A DNA stretch of 64,000 nucleotides from Gnetum montanum (GCA_015680685.1 MNCI01005759.1:187489-251488); one strand, 5' to 3'; positions 47,760 to 59,130 are shown, numbered from the stretch's first letter. Program-made: numbers and translations. Notes: generated by a model from the letters alone, not told the origin.

Positions 47760-48580
47760 GCTCTGGTGCAACATCCTCTATAGGGAAGCTCCAAAGACCA
47801 ACCTCTAGATGATGGAGGATTTGGTCCTTAGTCATGTGAGCTGAATCCACCTCCCCAAGATTAAATCTAGTTAGGATGTTCATCTTGTTAATCTTAGACT
47901 AACTGGATGGCTCCCATAAAAATGTAGGGGTGGTCACCTCCCCAAAAGTAGTAGATACCTGAGGAGTTAGGGAATTAGCCACCACTAGAGAGCCTTCAAA
48001 TAGTTTGAAGACATCCATATGCTAGAATTGCCTTTATGAATAGCTCCAACTTGCATCGTTCTATTAGCTCTTCTTGAAACTACTTAAGATAGCTCTTGCA
48101 CTCTACCGTGTACTTTTTCTTGTGGTCTTTTTATGCCTAACTCCACTCTAGGATCTAATCATAATAATCTCTTCACTTCCTCACCTTGCGAGTTAGTAAG
48201 TCCATCTGCAAATTTTGCTCTATATGGTACCTAGTAATAATAACCTTGTCATGGATGAAATTTCAATACTGTGCCCATGTTATCTCCTCAATTTGCAAGG
48301 ACTCCCTGTTAGCCACTTGGGCTTCCACAAATCCCTTATGATCTTGGAGATTTTTAATTACCTTAGGCTATCTCTTAGTCTCTCTTTGCAATGCCACAAC
48401 TCATTCCCATAGGAACTTGTTTAAACATTTACATTCCCATGAAGCTTTAGCACATGAAAGTGCATATTCAGTGGCACTTTCATATAACTTTCATGGAACA
48501 TTTTCCACATTGGGTGGCAAGCTAGGCAATGCATCAATCTGCATGGCATGGCTAGAACCCCATCCAACCTTAGATACTAC
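47760..48580 (-). pseudogene. Coiled-coil remnant, homologue of the A1 antisense gene end
   Basis: Read on the minus strand, this matches the plus strand at about 22010-22820. Shared phrases include tatgaaagtgccactga(t/a)tatgca, agttcctatgggaatg, gatcataagg.atttgtg and aaggtggatt. It encodes a Glu/Lys-rich coiled coil with stops. Its strand is the same as the A2 pol, whereas the A1 copy is antisense to pol. Confidence 0.65.
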
Positions 48581-48659
48581 AACCAATATAATAACAAAAC
48601 ATGCATATAAAAATAATAAATAATAATAATAACCAAGAAAATTCTAAACCACTAAGACC

Positions 48660-49573
48660 ACATAACTCTAGTATTGCTATTACAAGGCCAGCATTAGTGG
48701 ATGACGCATTATTTGAAAAGTCTGTTTAACATTTATGGTATCCAACATAGTTTTTGCAGCATTGGAGGTATCAAAACTTATCATAAATAGAAACTATAGT
48801 GGAGGTAAAGGCCTGCTACACTTGCACATGATTCCAATTTATCAGTAATTATGATAAAAATTCGTAGCCCAAAATCAGCAGCCATGTGACTTATAAAAGC
48901 GCATCTCAAATACCTTGAATAGGTTCTTCTGCTTTTGAATTCTTGAACTCATAAAAAATATTTTAGCAATTCTTGATGACTAGAACCTCTGGCAATTTTG
49001 AGCATTCTACAACCTTTGAGCACTTGGCAAGACTTTTAGAGTAAACTTGCAACTACCTACACACAAAAACTTTCAATGTAGTATCCTCTTTTGCAATAAA
49101 AGTTGAGTATATACCTTACCTCATTAGTGACCAACGTTGTAGATCTAGGCTAGAAAATTGCAAGGAGTTTTGGTGTTGGGAGTTGGAAAGTACCTAGATC
49201 ATTGAGTTGACTATAGAGTGCAAACTACCAGCTTTAATAGGCTTCAAACTCCACCATAGAAAACTCTTCATATATTCAGGCACCATTTGTACACATTTCA
49301 AACTCTTTATTTTTAATATTTTCATTGTAATAAATTATAGTTCATTTATTGTGCAAATTATCATGATTTTATTTTGTGCATTCATTTTTAGCTTGGATCT
49401 GCATCATTTTTACAATTTTTTATTCTTGTTTACAGTCTTAAAGTCCTTGGATAATTAACAAGACTATCTCGGGCATCTTGGATGCTCTTTTCTGAAGGCC
49501 CTTGGGATCTAAGGTTAAAAATGTTTCACACTTAGGATTTTTGATTTTCCAGTGATCAAATTTTTTAGGTGCA
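48660..49573 (+). repeat. LTR fragment of the A family, inverted
   Basis: The reverse complement matches the start of the A LTR, best the partial copy at 6497-7460: TGCACCTAAAAAATTTG at the edge, then ccttagatcccaagggcc, the ggtacttt region near 49190, and tagttt.tatttatgataagttttgatacctcc near 48770. It is opposite in orientation to the LTRs at 6497, 7980 and 26961. Confidence 0.75.
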
Positions 49574-50590
49574 ACAACCATGATCTTTAATACTAATAAG
49601 GACCTATTGTAGGTCTAGAAAGAAAACGTAGATATCACAAAAGACAATCACTTCTTGCATAATGCTAAGCAACAAAAGGACCAAATGGTCAAATTGATAT
49701 GCCAATCACAGGGGTTGCTTGCCAAGATGAACATGGATTTAATAAGGTTAGTGGAAGAGAATTGTGATCTCTTGATAGAGGAAGTCCATGCACTTCATCA
49801 AAATATATCCATTGAGGTAGTCACTTGGAAGAATGAAATTTTGAAGTTTGAATGGATGAAAAATCATTATAGGGACTAGGTTAGATTCCTCAAAGAGGTT
49901 AATGAAAAGGAGATTCAGCTGGCAAAGGCAAAGATGAATGAGACCCTTTAACAATTTCGACAAATAGGCAACATGTAGTAGCCCATGTTTGATGGAATAA
50001 ACACATACAACAAAGTTGAGATCCACCTTAAGGAGTTACAAATTGAGAAAATGATAGAGTACATGAAGCTCACCAACCTTTGATATGAAAACTTAGCATT
50101 GTTGATAACAAGGAGGCCAAGATTAAAATTAGAAAGAAGGTGGCTAGTTCCTACCTCCTCTATGAGGTGGAATTCAAGCTTCACAAGGAGACAAAGAAAA
50201 AGTTGGAGACAACCAATGTGAAGCTTAAAGTTCTCAAAAGAAAATTCATAGGTCAATGATCTATTGTTGAGAACCTAGTGAGGAGGATAAATGAATACTA
50301 GAAGTTTTAGAATCATGTAAGCATGTTCAACATCGAACGTAAAACCTTTATAGCTTGGTTTGCTAACATGAAGGAACTATTTTCTTCCATGACATGCCCA
50401 TGGGATGTCCCTGCATTGACCCATATTAGTGAAGCCACGTGAATCATATATGATCCATGAAGCAAAGAGGAGAAAATAAAGGCACTTGTGGATGCCTTTA
50501 AGTTTCTAGCAAAAGCAATAGTGATAGTAGGACAACCTCAACCTCCATCATTTCCAAGACAAGATGGGGGACCATTTGAGCTATAGGAGC
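49574..50590 (+). pseudogene. Coiled-coil third ORF, C-proximal part (element GD)
   Basis: The open part at 49655-49879 reads HNAKQQKDQMVKLICQSQ, then LVEENCDLLIEEVHALHQN and WKNEILKFEWMKNHYRD. Further pieces run to about 50590 (HLKELQIEKMIEYMKLTNL; CPWDVPALTHISEA near 50395; SKEEKIKALVDAFKFL). It aligns over its whole length with the minus-strand ORF of E. It begins where the ORF at 6082-6496 was cut, so both are halves of one gene. A polypurine tract and LTR follow. Several stops are present. Confidence 0.75.
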
Positions 50591-50829
50591 CTCCACCTAT
50601 AGACACTATTTGAGACATCATCATGTCTTTGATAATATTTTAGGCACCTGCTGCAATTTTTGTAATGTGTCCGATCTTGTTGTAATGGACACTTAGTTTT
50701 TGTACTTATGTACAATTTAGCACTCAAAGTTAGTATTTTTTCTATCTTTCTATTAATAAACTTCATACCTTCCAATTTTATAAGAAACTTGATCTTAATT
50801 TTGTTTACTCAAAAATAAGTTTTTAGTTA

Positions 50830-50840
50830 GTCATGGGGTA
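50830..50840 (+). promoter_or_regulatory. Polypurine tract of GD
   Basis: gtcatggggta is immediately upstream of the 3' LTR and is shared with C and E. Confidence 0.7.
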
Positions 50841-51709
50841 TGATGAATATCAATAAGATAGGCTACATCGACACATCTTGATCAATGCAGCCCAATTAAC
50901 ATATCCCTTTCGATGCATGCTAGGATGCATTGATGTAGATACATTGACGTTGATGTGGTCATTGCCTATATAAAATGTAGGTATCCTTCACATTTATGAC
51001 ATCTTTCAATCATAACTTAGCTAAAATCTTGTAGTTTCATTTCTCTAGAGTTAGAATATTTTCCACTAAGTGCTCACAATGTGGATCTAAGAGATTGTAT
51101 GGAGTTTTATTTAAGTGGCCATGTACCTGGATACATTGGCATGAATGGTGATAAAATCAAGATTTCATGTATCCATTCCAACACTGAGATTAGCTTAACT
51201 TTAGTTTCCTACACTTTACTTTGATTAATATAATCAATTGTAAACACATAGATACAACTACTTCAAGCATACCTCATTAACACTTGGTAATCCTAGCAAT
51301 GGATATTTGGTATGGCTAGTAATAACGATGTAGTAATCCAGTAGCATCAATACTAGTTTAGGATGTATATGAAAAGTGGGAACAATTACTCTATGTTAGG
51401 ATAAGTTAGTCAGTATATTAGTTAATTAATTAGACAATTAATTATTCAACCTTCACTTAGTTATCTAGCCATTTGAAGCAAAATATAAAAATACTTATGA
51501 AAATAAATATCATTAGCCTTAACCCATACTTAATCATATGTACTGACTAGACACAAGTGTGAGTTAAGAAGATAATGACCTTACAACCTCACAATTCACT
51601 ATTAAGAATATTTACCACTTAGGTAACTAAGTCCAAGGAATTTGAACAAATTGCTACTAAACACTTGTGATTTGTATGGTTAGGCATAGGTAATACCTAC
51701 TACTCATTA
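50841..51709 (+). repeat. GD 3' LTR
   Basis: The 869-bp LTR starts TGATGAATATC and ends CTCATTA, in the same LTR family as B, C and E. The TATA box (TATATAAAA) is at 50967-50975. The 5' LTR of GD is not in the window. Confidence 0.8.
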
Positions 51710-51849
51710 ATAATAGAAATTTTCTTTTCTTTTCTATTTATGCAAAGCTTAAGTCTAGTGTATGTTAGTTGCCACTACAAATAAAGCCATTATAAACAAA
51801 GGTAATTTATTTTGACATATTATCTTAGATAATAGGTACTATGATTTGG

Positions 51850-51990
51850 AGGGATGGGAAGGTGGTTATTTCTCAAGTCATAAGACCTAGGTTTTAGTGT
51901 GTGTGTAGCCACTTGACAAAGGTTAGAATTTCACTTGTCCCCTAATCCTCCCAATATTTTTCCCTATTGGGATGAATATTGAGCCTCTAG
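51850..51990 (+). repeat. Possible tRNA-derived SINE remnant
   Basis: The phrase caaaggttagaatttcactt resembles a Pol III B box in the context common to plant tRNA-derived SINEs, with an upstream tctcaagtcataagacctag. The A box is poor, and no poly(A) tail or target duplication was identified. Confidence 0.3.
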
Positions 51991-52312
51991 GTGATGATCC
52001 TATGCTATCTTAGATGATGCTACTTTTATATGTAATTTATTTGGATACACTATCTTAAATAATGCTACTTTTGTTGAATTGATTAAGACTAACTTTCCTG
52101 CTTTAGCGCTACCCTATACTATCATTATTAATTATTTTTTCTCCTTTCAACATAATGATATTTAATAATGTCTAAAAATTTTTGTTGTGTATCATCTAAT
52201 GCTTCTTGGTATTTTATACATGTATTGTTTTTCTCATACTATCATTATTTGAATTTTTAAATAGTTTAGAAATTTTAATGTTCTTTGAATTTCATTATCA
52301 TTTATTATTTTG

Positions 52313-52412
52313 GAGAATGGTTGGGTTGTGTGAGTGTAATGGGATTCAAACTCATGACCACCCACATAAATAACAAGAGGCTCTACTCCTAAGCAATGAG
52401 ATGCCCATAGGA
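52313..52412 (-). repeat. tRNA-derived SINE-like sequence
   Basis: On the minus strand an A-box-like part (ttgcttaggagtagagc, about 52397-52381) is followed about 35 bp later by a B-box-like part (catgagtttgaatccca, about 52355-52339). This is the arrangement of a Pol III promoter in plant SINEs. There is no tRNA clover-leaf, so it is not a tRNA gene. Confidence 0.45.
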
Positions 52413-54189
52413 AACATCTACATATTTTTATCCTAACATATCTATTTCTTTGTAACAAAAACCTTGTAAATATGGGAAACATGACAAAAGTTCATTTGGT
52501 CTTCAAATGTTATCTAAATTTTTCAAGTAGCCAATATCATCAATTCACATGTTTATGATTTATTTATAATTTATCACCTTTTAGCTTCTCTTTTCGAAAT
52601 TTTTAAATAGGTGCATTCATACAACATTATTAATTACTATTAAAAATTTCTTTATTCATAAATTCTATATATTAGAAATATAACTTCATTGCAAAGTTTA
52701 CATGGGGTTTAAGACAAACTTTAAAAATTAATATACTTTAAGATAAAATGGGATTACAAAGATGCAAATACACTATACTATGACATGACAAGATGAAATA
52801 GATTCAAACCATGGATGTAAATGTTGAAAGAAGTAAGCTCTAATTAATTTTTCCATAAAAAGGTAAGTGTGCTTACATAAAATAGAGCAAGGATCCTAAG
52901 AAAAGAAATTACTATTACATTAAAAGTTATGCCCAAGTCACTTCAATAGTTTTATTGGTCTTGCATACTCAGATCAAACTGGGAAAATCTAAGCCAAAAA
53001 CTAATGAGATTGGTATAGTACTTAAAGTGTTCAATCCAGGAGATTTCAAATTTGAAACTTCGATGTGCTAGATTCAACATTAAAAAGTTTGAAAAGTCAT
53101 AATGGCGATGGATTCGCTTTTCTTCTTGAAAGGGTATTATGAACTTCTGTTTCTTATCTGGTCGATGCATGAAGGGAATTTCATCAAAAATGCAATGTTA
53201 TAGATGAGGATAGCTACCAAGGAGGTTGGAGAGTAGGATTGCATTGGATTGGTCATACTTGCCTTTGATTTTCTTTATCATGTCTTGGTAGCGATAGTTT
53301 CCAGAAGATCTATTCCAGTATTTTACTTCTTTACTTTGACCATTCAAGCCACAATGACAAATATAAATTTTCAAAAAAGAGAAAAGAAGAAGGGGCGAAA
53401 GTCTATATCATGCCTACGTACTCTAAAATCTTAATCATATTTAACTTAAACCTAACTAATGAAAAAAAATTTCAGAGAAGTGTATCCCAAAGGTAATGGT
53501 GTATGTTACTGAAAAGTATTTTAGGATAGATGTGCAAATATTTTCCATGCAGAGAAACATTATTTTAGAGTGAGAATATGTTTTCATTACCTATGATTAA
53601 TGAGTGCATCCAATGATGTTATATAAATTCATAGGTATGAAGGAAGCACATTCTCTTTCTACATATTCTATGAAAAATGCTTTTGGTTCTGGCATCAAGG
53701 ATTTTGAAGTTCATGATATTGTCTGCAATTTAGAGTGAGGTACTCTTATTCCAAATGTGAAAGGATTTTGCCAAAATTTTATGAATAGTAAAATTATGTA
53801 CAATAGTTTCATAAATTCTATAAGTAGTAAAATTGGTGTATAAGCCAACAAATGAACCCCTATGATTAAAACTTTCTTATACAAATTCATTAAAAAGAAA
53901 AAACCTAAATTGAATTTGATCAAATTTGGCAATAGATCCAATGACATAGGGTAAATATCGTACTCTATAGAATAATTGCCTGATGGTATGCTACTTTCAT
54001 GCCTCATATCATATCTAAATGGATTTTTTTTTCTTTTATAGCAATGGGCATACTCATCGATCTTCAGACCTTCCATGTCTTAATTTGATTACATTTTGGA
54101 TGTCATGATGGTTTCACTTGCATATTACAGAAAAAACCTTGGCCTTTCGATTTCAATAAAATCATTCATGCATTTGATTTATGAAAAAT

Positions 54190-54460
54190 GAAATGAAATT
54201 CTCCATGAATCAATGCCAAAATAATTTTTTATGGTACACAAGACATGTGATGTTATTAGTTCAAAAGGTAAGAAAATTCCCCTACATTCCTACATTGAGC
54301 TTGTGTATTCCTCTTTCGATTTCCATGTCTTCATGATCCATCAAACTTTAAAAGAAATGTGAATTTCCAAGTTAAAAAGAACCCTTAAACAAAGATATAG
54401 GAAATCTATATCTGAACTTAGCTTATTGCACTTGATGCTTTTAGTATAATCCTATCAAGG
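54190..54460 (-). other. 3' flank of CRK2, distal part
   Basis: It is similar to 1-250 (for example gaaattctccatgaatcaatgc versus catgaaattttccataaatcgatgc, and catcaaactttaaaagaaatg versus cttcaaactttgaaagaaatg). It is separated from the CRK2 kinase remnant by element F. The duplicated CAAGG at 54456-54460 marks the insertion. Confidence 0.65.
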
Positions 54461-55248
54461 TGTTGATGCATAAATTTTAGTCACACCAACACTAGGAAAG
54501 AAACTNTGCTATTAGTTTGTGACTGCTGATGGTATCCACTGTTGGATAGGAAGAGTACGATCATCACAAGAGAGGGAGAGAGAGAGAAAGAGAGAGACAG
54601 AGACTAGTTCCCCCGTAGTCTGCATAGGACAACAACTACAGTTCTTAAAGCCTACCACCTTATGCCACCTTTTGTGCACCATCGTAGAGAGGAAGATCAT
54701 CCACCCACATTTTCACCACTGAGACAAGATCCTTCCATCGATGAGAAGATCCACAAGGATCTAATTTTGAGCTGCTAGCTCCTGCCTTGGACCCTCCTTG
54801 AAGATCAACTAGAAGCCTATAAAGAAAAGAAAAGAAAAGAGGAAACTACTGCTCAGTGGAGAGGAAGCTGCCCCTCCAAACTGATAGCCAGAGCCTGTTT
54901 TGCGGTTCCCTCAAATTCCTCTCCAAAGCCCCCCCTTCTAGACTTTATTTTATAGCCGTTGTGACCATCCATAATGATGTCTACATTTCATGTAATGGCT
55001 ACAAAAACCTCCACCACTTCTTCTATAATAATGCCCACATTCTGCAATTAAGTATCCACTTATGTCTGTAACCATCGTAACTTCTGAAACATTTTCCACT
55101 AATGTCTGTAACCATCACCATTAATGACCACCACCTGATAGTTTAAATTCCCACTACTCGTATGATTTTTATTGTGGTTATTAAGAGAGAGAAATAGAGA
55201 CATTGATAATCATGGCCCCATGTGAGCATGAGGGTGTTGACATCAATA
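54461..55248 (-). repeat. F 3' LTR
   Basis: This 788-bp copy of the F LTR is shorter than the 5' LTR because the roughly 190-bp block seen at 59958-60170 is absent. An unknown base (54506) lies at exactly the place of the missing block. A GA-rich microsatellite lies at 54573-54604. Confidence 0.85.
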
Positions 55249-55263
55249 CTTAGCCCCCAAACT
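55249..55263 (-). promoter_or_regulatory. Polypurine tract of F
   Basis: On the minus strand, aagtttgggggctaag runs directly into the 3' LTR start (TATTGATG, from TGTTGATG). Confidence 0.65.
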
Positions 55264-56419
55264 TTTAATTGCATGCTAGTGCAAGGAACAAGACCATAGA
55301 AATTTTAAAATGATGCAATAGATAGGGAATTACAAACATCATAAGATAAGAAAATGGAAACGTAAAATTAAACTAAACATGATTAAAATAACCATATAAT
55401 CAAAAGAGAACTAAATGTGGGCTAGTCAAACCACACAATCTTATTTAATTGAACTCTAAATATATAATTATGATTTCTTTCCCAATCTTCTTACAAAGTA
55501 AAAGCTAACAGCATGTAGACTACTTTGAGCACAAAACCCATACTAAACATAATGAGGAGGACAAGCTCATATTAGATTGTGGCTAGTCACAACTTTTGGA
55601 TTTTTCCTTGGAACTTTGTTCTTTTTTTTTCTGAAAATAGGTTCAAAAAGGGAAATGGAGGTTAGGGTTAGGATAGCTGCTGAAGCCCATCACACTCAAG
55701 AACCTATTACACTACCAATGAACATGGTCCCCTTCCATTTTTTTTAACTTTTAAGGAAAATTTGCCCATGGTGTAGTTCATTCTTAAGGTTGGAATTCCA
55801 ACATGAGTCTAGCTAATTAGCTGCATTGCCAATGAACACGGTCCTTTCAGAAATTTGCACATGGTGCAGTTCAACCTTCATGTATGTGCCTTTAATTGTG
55901 ATTTGTTAGCATCATAGTAGGTCTCCTAGGTGGCTAAGGGTTCTCAAGTGGAGATGAACACACTTCTCCCCATTATTCACAAGGTAACCATGGATCATCA
56001 CACTTGATTATTCACAGGGTAACCACTCTCCAACATCACCTATCCTACACTCACATGATCATGATGATTACATGATAAGTTAGCACAAATCTCATGCTCC
56101 ATAATCCAATATAACTATAGAAACTAAAACCTTGTAAAATACTAGGGAGAATCAAAGCATTCTTGAAATATATAGTATAAAAGAGAATTTATGTAATAGT
56201 AATAAGAAATATTATAAAAATCATTACACTAACATTATTATCAATGGTGCTTCAATGACCCAATGCCCAGTACTTCAAAAGACCATAATGATTATTAAAA
56301 TCATATGCAAAGCAAAAATCAAAATAATATTCCAAGAAAGAAATGATGGAAGTGAAAAGAAAATATGCAAAAGCAACTATATACAAATGAAATGCATGAA
56401 AAAGAGGAAGAAAACATGC
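55264..56419. other. F non-coding 3' region
   Basis: This is AT-rich DNA between the integrase remnant and the polypurine tract. A roughly 45-bp phrase is partly duplicated (cattgccaatgaacacggtcc at about 55822 and caatgaacatggtcccc at about 55717). A hydrophobic minus-strand frame at 56446-56252 has no recognised family. Confidence 0.45.
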
Positions 56420-56733
56420 AACTATGAATCTATTAGGTGTCCACATGGGGCACCTAAGTAGAAATGCTTTGGATGGAATGTATTAAAATTTCTAGGTAAC
56501 TTATGTCCTTGCACATCAACAACCTTGTACACATTGGAGCCAATGATGTCTTTAATTCAAAATGGGCTTGACCACATAGGAGAGAACTTACCTTGATGAT
56601 TTTCTTGGTCAAATATTCTTCCTTTTTTCAAGACTAGGTTTGCTATCTTAAGACTTCACCAATATCCTTCTTATTTAACAATTTGTCGATGCTTAAGATT
56701 ATGAAAATAAAGACCTAATCTTAACTTGCTTAT
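56420..56733 (-). pseudogene. Integrase C-terminal remnant of F
   Basis: The minus strand reads NLVLKKGRIFDQENHQGKF, then WSSPF and VYKVVDVQGHKLPRNFNTFH. This is the chromatin/DNA-binding C-terminal (GPY/F-type) module of Ty3 integrases (usual form DLVL...GKF.P.W.GP...Y.L...G..LP...N...L). It follows the protease and linker with no RT, RNase H or integrase core between, so about 2.5-3 kb of pol is deleted. Confidence 0.6.
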
Positions 56734-57126
56734 TCATTTTGTATCAAGTCTTTCTTTGATATAAGTTTTAATGATAGGTTTAGGTCTTGGTGGATCATCG
56801 AATATAGCCTTTATAGGAGAATTTCCCATGGATGTGTCATTAAAATTTAGCACACCTTCAAATTTTTTAAGAGGTAGGGTCTTATTTATATCTTTCTCTT
56901 TCCCTAAAGGTGGCAGATTACTTAGATGAAATCCATAATGTTGTTGATAAGGCAAGGTGTCTCCATAGATTTCTTCATCTTTTCTAGAACTTTGATGGGA
57001 TTGGGTGGAATTTGAATGAGAGACAAGATTTATTTTTGTAGTTCCAATCACATAGTCATTTACAACATGTTTGCTATGATCAACCTCAATAATCCCAACA
57101 TAAAGATTATTGTTTTGATCTTCCAA
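56734..57126 (-). pseudogene. F pol linker, open frame
   Basis: A 130-residue hydrophilic open frame lies between protease and the integrase C-terminal piece (YGFHLSNLPPLGKEKDINK, then FDDPPRPKPIIKTYIKERLD). No domain was recognised. It may include the end of the protease-RT linker on one side and the integrase C-terminal approach on the other, that is, span the deletion point. Confidence 0.45.
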
Positions 57127-57236
57127 AGATTGATTTTGTTAATTCATGGCTGTAACTACTTATTTGTAGAAGGGTTCTCTAGGTATAGTCATGTATTCAG
57201 ATGTTCCTTTAATAGGGATTAATAGCTCTAAGAAAT

Positions 57237-57761
57237 CTAACCTAAAGAAGCCCCCAAACGTGGCTTCAAAAGTCCTAGATAGGAACACCCATAGGTAGGT
57301 GAAATGTCAACTACTAGGATATCTTTGTAACCTATGAATGTAGGGTATTGTTTAAGTTGCACTTTCACTCCTTTTAATGACCCTACTATAGGTACGTTGG
57401 ACCCATCAAGTTGAATCACATTTTTCATTTGTGGTATCATTTGTGCTCCTAAAGTCTTACATACCTCAAGAGGCAAGACACTAACAATTGCTCCAGAATT
57501 CGTCAAACAATTATAAAAATTCTTTCCTAAAATAATGAGAGTTGTTAGGAAAGAAGGTTGCTCTTTCTTACTCATCATGGAATTGTTTACATTTTGTACT
57601 GATAATGTGTTAGGACTTTCTGTGAGGTGAACTTGCCTTTCAAGGGTTGGGGTTGTTTCTTTTCTAGTTTTAGGTTTACGAACTATCTCTTGAACCACCT
57701 CTTTCATTTTGTTAAATTGTAAAAGGTCATACATTGAGATGTTAGCTTTAATTTTCTTCAA
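57237..57761 (-). CDS. Aspartic protease region of F
   Basis: The 174-residue open frame contains a Lys-rich start, then LIILGKNFYNCLTNSGAIVS, LPLEVCKTLGAQMIP, a flap-like part (IQLDGSNVPIVGSLKGVKVQ) and YKDILVVDISPTYGCSYLG. This is a retropepsin-like fold. The active-site triad D(S/T)G reads NSG, so the catalytic Asp is replaced and the enzyme should be inactive. The frame is nevertheless open. Confidence 0.75.
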   Translation of the reverse strand: MKKIKANISMYDLLQFNKMKEVVQEIVRKPKTRKETTPTLERQVHLTESPNTLSVQNVNNSMMSKKEQPSFLTTLIILGKNFYNCLTNSGAIVSVLPLEVCKTLGAQMIPQMKNVIQLDGSNVPIVGSLKGVKVQLKQYPTFIGYKDILVVDISPTYGCSYLGLLKPRLGASLG

Positions 57762-58810
57762 ATCCTCAACTAGATCATAAGTCTTGTGTTTATATTTAGC
57801 TTCTTGTTGAGGTGAAGTTCTTCTAAGTATAGAAGGTGGGTGTGATTGTTGTGGAGCATTTGTTTGGGATGACCCAATTTGAGTATTTATGTTACTTTGA
57901 CTAGGAGCTCTTCTATTTGAAGGAGTGTAAGGGTTAGTCCTAGTTTATTGTTGTAGGTTGTTCATAATGTTAGTAAGTCTATAATAGTGAGCATTAGGTG
58001 GGTTGGGGTTGTTTACCATAACTTGCTCTAATGAGGAAACCTCTTTATTTTCTGTTTGATGAGGTACATTAAGGACCATAATAAGAGGTTTCCCATTTTG
58101 TTCACCTTTGGTGTTGTCACCATATAATGCTAGAAATTGGGGACAAGTCTTCTTAGAATATTGCCTAGTATTATGGAGGCGACAATAATTGTTATTGAGT
58201 AATGAACTAGGCTTTTATGGTTGTATAAGATCCTTGTTGTTGTTTATCTTGAGTTCAACTACTTCTTTGTAAATTTTTTGAAGTGAAGTTAATATCTAGG
58301 TCATTTGATCTCTAGTTTGAGTTGGGGGTTCAATAGTATTAGATACCTTGTTTGGGTTTATGATGGATTGAATTAAGGCCTTTGATTGATCCTTATTCAA
58401 ACTAGTCTTAGATGGTAGGAATGGAAAAGATGTCGGACCTTGAAAATAGCTATTTGTTGGTTGAGTCATTTGAAGGGGAATAGGAGTTTCGTACATAGTT
58501 TTGGTCATTGGGAAAGTTAGTAGAGGTAGAGGACCATGTTGCATAGGATTGCAAACACTCATCATTCCAAACTAGGTTTGAATGCTATTCATAAGGCTAA
58601 TTTGTTCTAGCTCCATAGCTTTAGCCATTGCTCCTTGTATTTCTATTATGTTAGGGTCTGATTTGATGGTATAGGTAAAGAATGGGTCAATGGTAGAAAG
58701 GTAAAACTTGAGGATGCCATCGGGTTGTGGATGCATCTCACTAGGCACATAGGCTAGCTGGTGAAGGAATCTAAGGTTATAATCCTTAAAATTTTCCTCA
58801 GGTAGCTTTC
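57762..58810 (-). pseudogene. F gag C-terminal and zinc-knuckle-like region
   Basis: Minus-strand open piece 58565-58296 is Pro/Thr/Ser-rich (PLPLLTFPMTKTMYETPIPL). A Cys/His cluster at about 58195-58130 (YCRLHNTRQYSKKTCPQF) resembles the zinc-knuckle region of this gag type. Stops occur between the pieces. Confidence 0.55.
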
Positions 58811-59130
58811 TTAAGCTGGTGAAGTTGACACTATGGCAGGGCTTATGAATTTGTCAAATTGAGTTAATAACTTATTTTTGAACTCCTTCCATGAGTTAAT
58901 GGAGGCATTATGGAGCATCAAAAGCCATTGGGTTACTTTGGTTCTGAAAGCTATCATAAATACCCTACATGCCACATCATTTTGGACAATGTTGTAGATG
59001 CCTAGTAAGGTTTCAAAACATTGTACATGTTGGTGGGCATCACTAGTAGGGTTTGTGGTCATAGAACAAATTTATATTTTGAAGTGATTTTGGGATATCA
59101 TGATAATTAGTAAAGTTGAAAGGGTTGCTA
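58811..59130 (-). pseudogene. F gag domain
   Basis: The open part at 59062-58811 reads DAHQHVQCFETLLGIYNIVQ, then DVACRVFMIAFRTKVTQW and SINSWKEFKNKLLTQFDKF. This is the retrotransposon gag domain typical of plant Ty3 elements (H...F...I..V..D....R.F...L...A..W). It is a different gag lineage from that of B and C. Confidence 0.85.

Larger units (their letters stand above)
6497..49573. mobile_element. 43 kb nested retrotransposon complex inserted in element GD
   Basis: The complex starts with an LTR copy (TGCCTAAAAAC, 6497) and ends with an inverted copy of the same LTR subfamily (ends ...GGTGCA, 49573). On both sides lies the coiled-coil ORF of element GD on the plus strand. Inside, in order, are a partial LTR, A1, A2 sharing an LTR with A1, B inside A2, and C inside B. 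No matching 5-bp target duplication could be read at 6492-6496 versus 49574-49578, so the two ends may not come from one insertion event. Confidence 0.65.
26961..49573 (-). mobile_element. A2: second copy of the A family, interrupted by B (and C)
   Basis: The minus-strand element has its 3' LTR at 26961-28665, integrase at 29450-30480, RNase H at 30594-31377 and RT at 31690-32830. It is then interrupted by B (32834-46909) and resumes at 46910 with the same sequence that follows the RT linker in A1. Its right part (46941-49573) differs from A1: the 32-bp units, the coiled-coil remnant and an LTR fragment are all in the opposite orientation to those in A1. The right boundary is therefore uncertain. 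Confidence 0.6.
51710..54189. other. Probable host intergenic DNA with SINE-like pieces
   Basis: No LTR element was recognised here. Minus-strand frames at 53170-52952 and 54076-53711 (the latter with a hydrophobic end) show no family that could be named. The stretch lies between the GD 3' LTR and the 3' flank of CRK2, so it may be the original DNA into which GD inserted. Confidence 0.4.

Noticed and set aside
52313-52412. tRNA gene
   Set aside because: Only promoter-box-like motifs are present; no anticodon arm or acceptor stem can be folded. It is listed as SINE-like.
53711-54076. 121-residue minus-strand frame with a hydrophobic end
   Set aside because: No recognisable family, motif or homologous copy in the window, and the hydrophobic tail is low-complexity. 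It is mentioned only in the regional entry.
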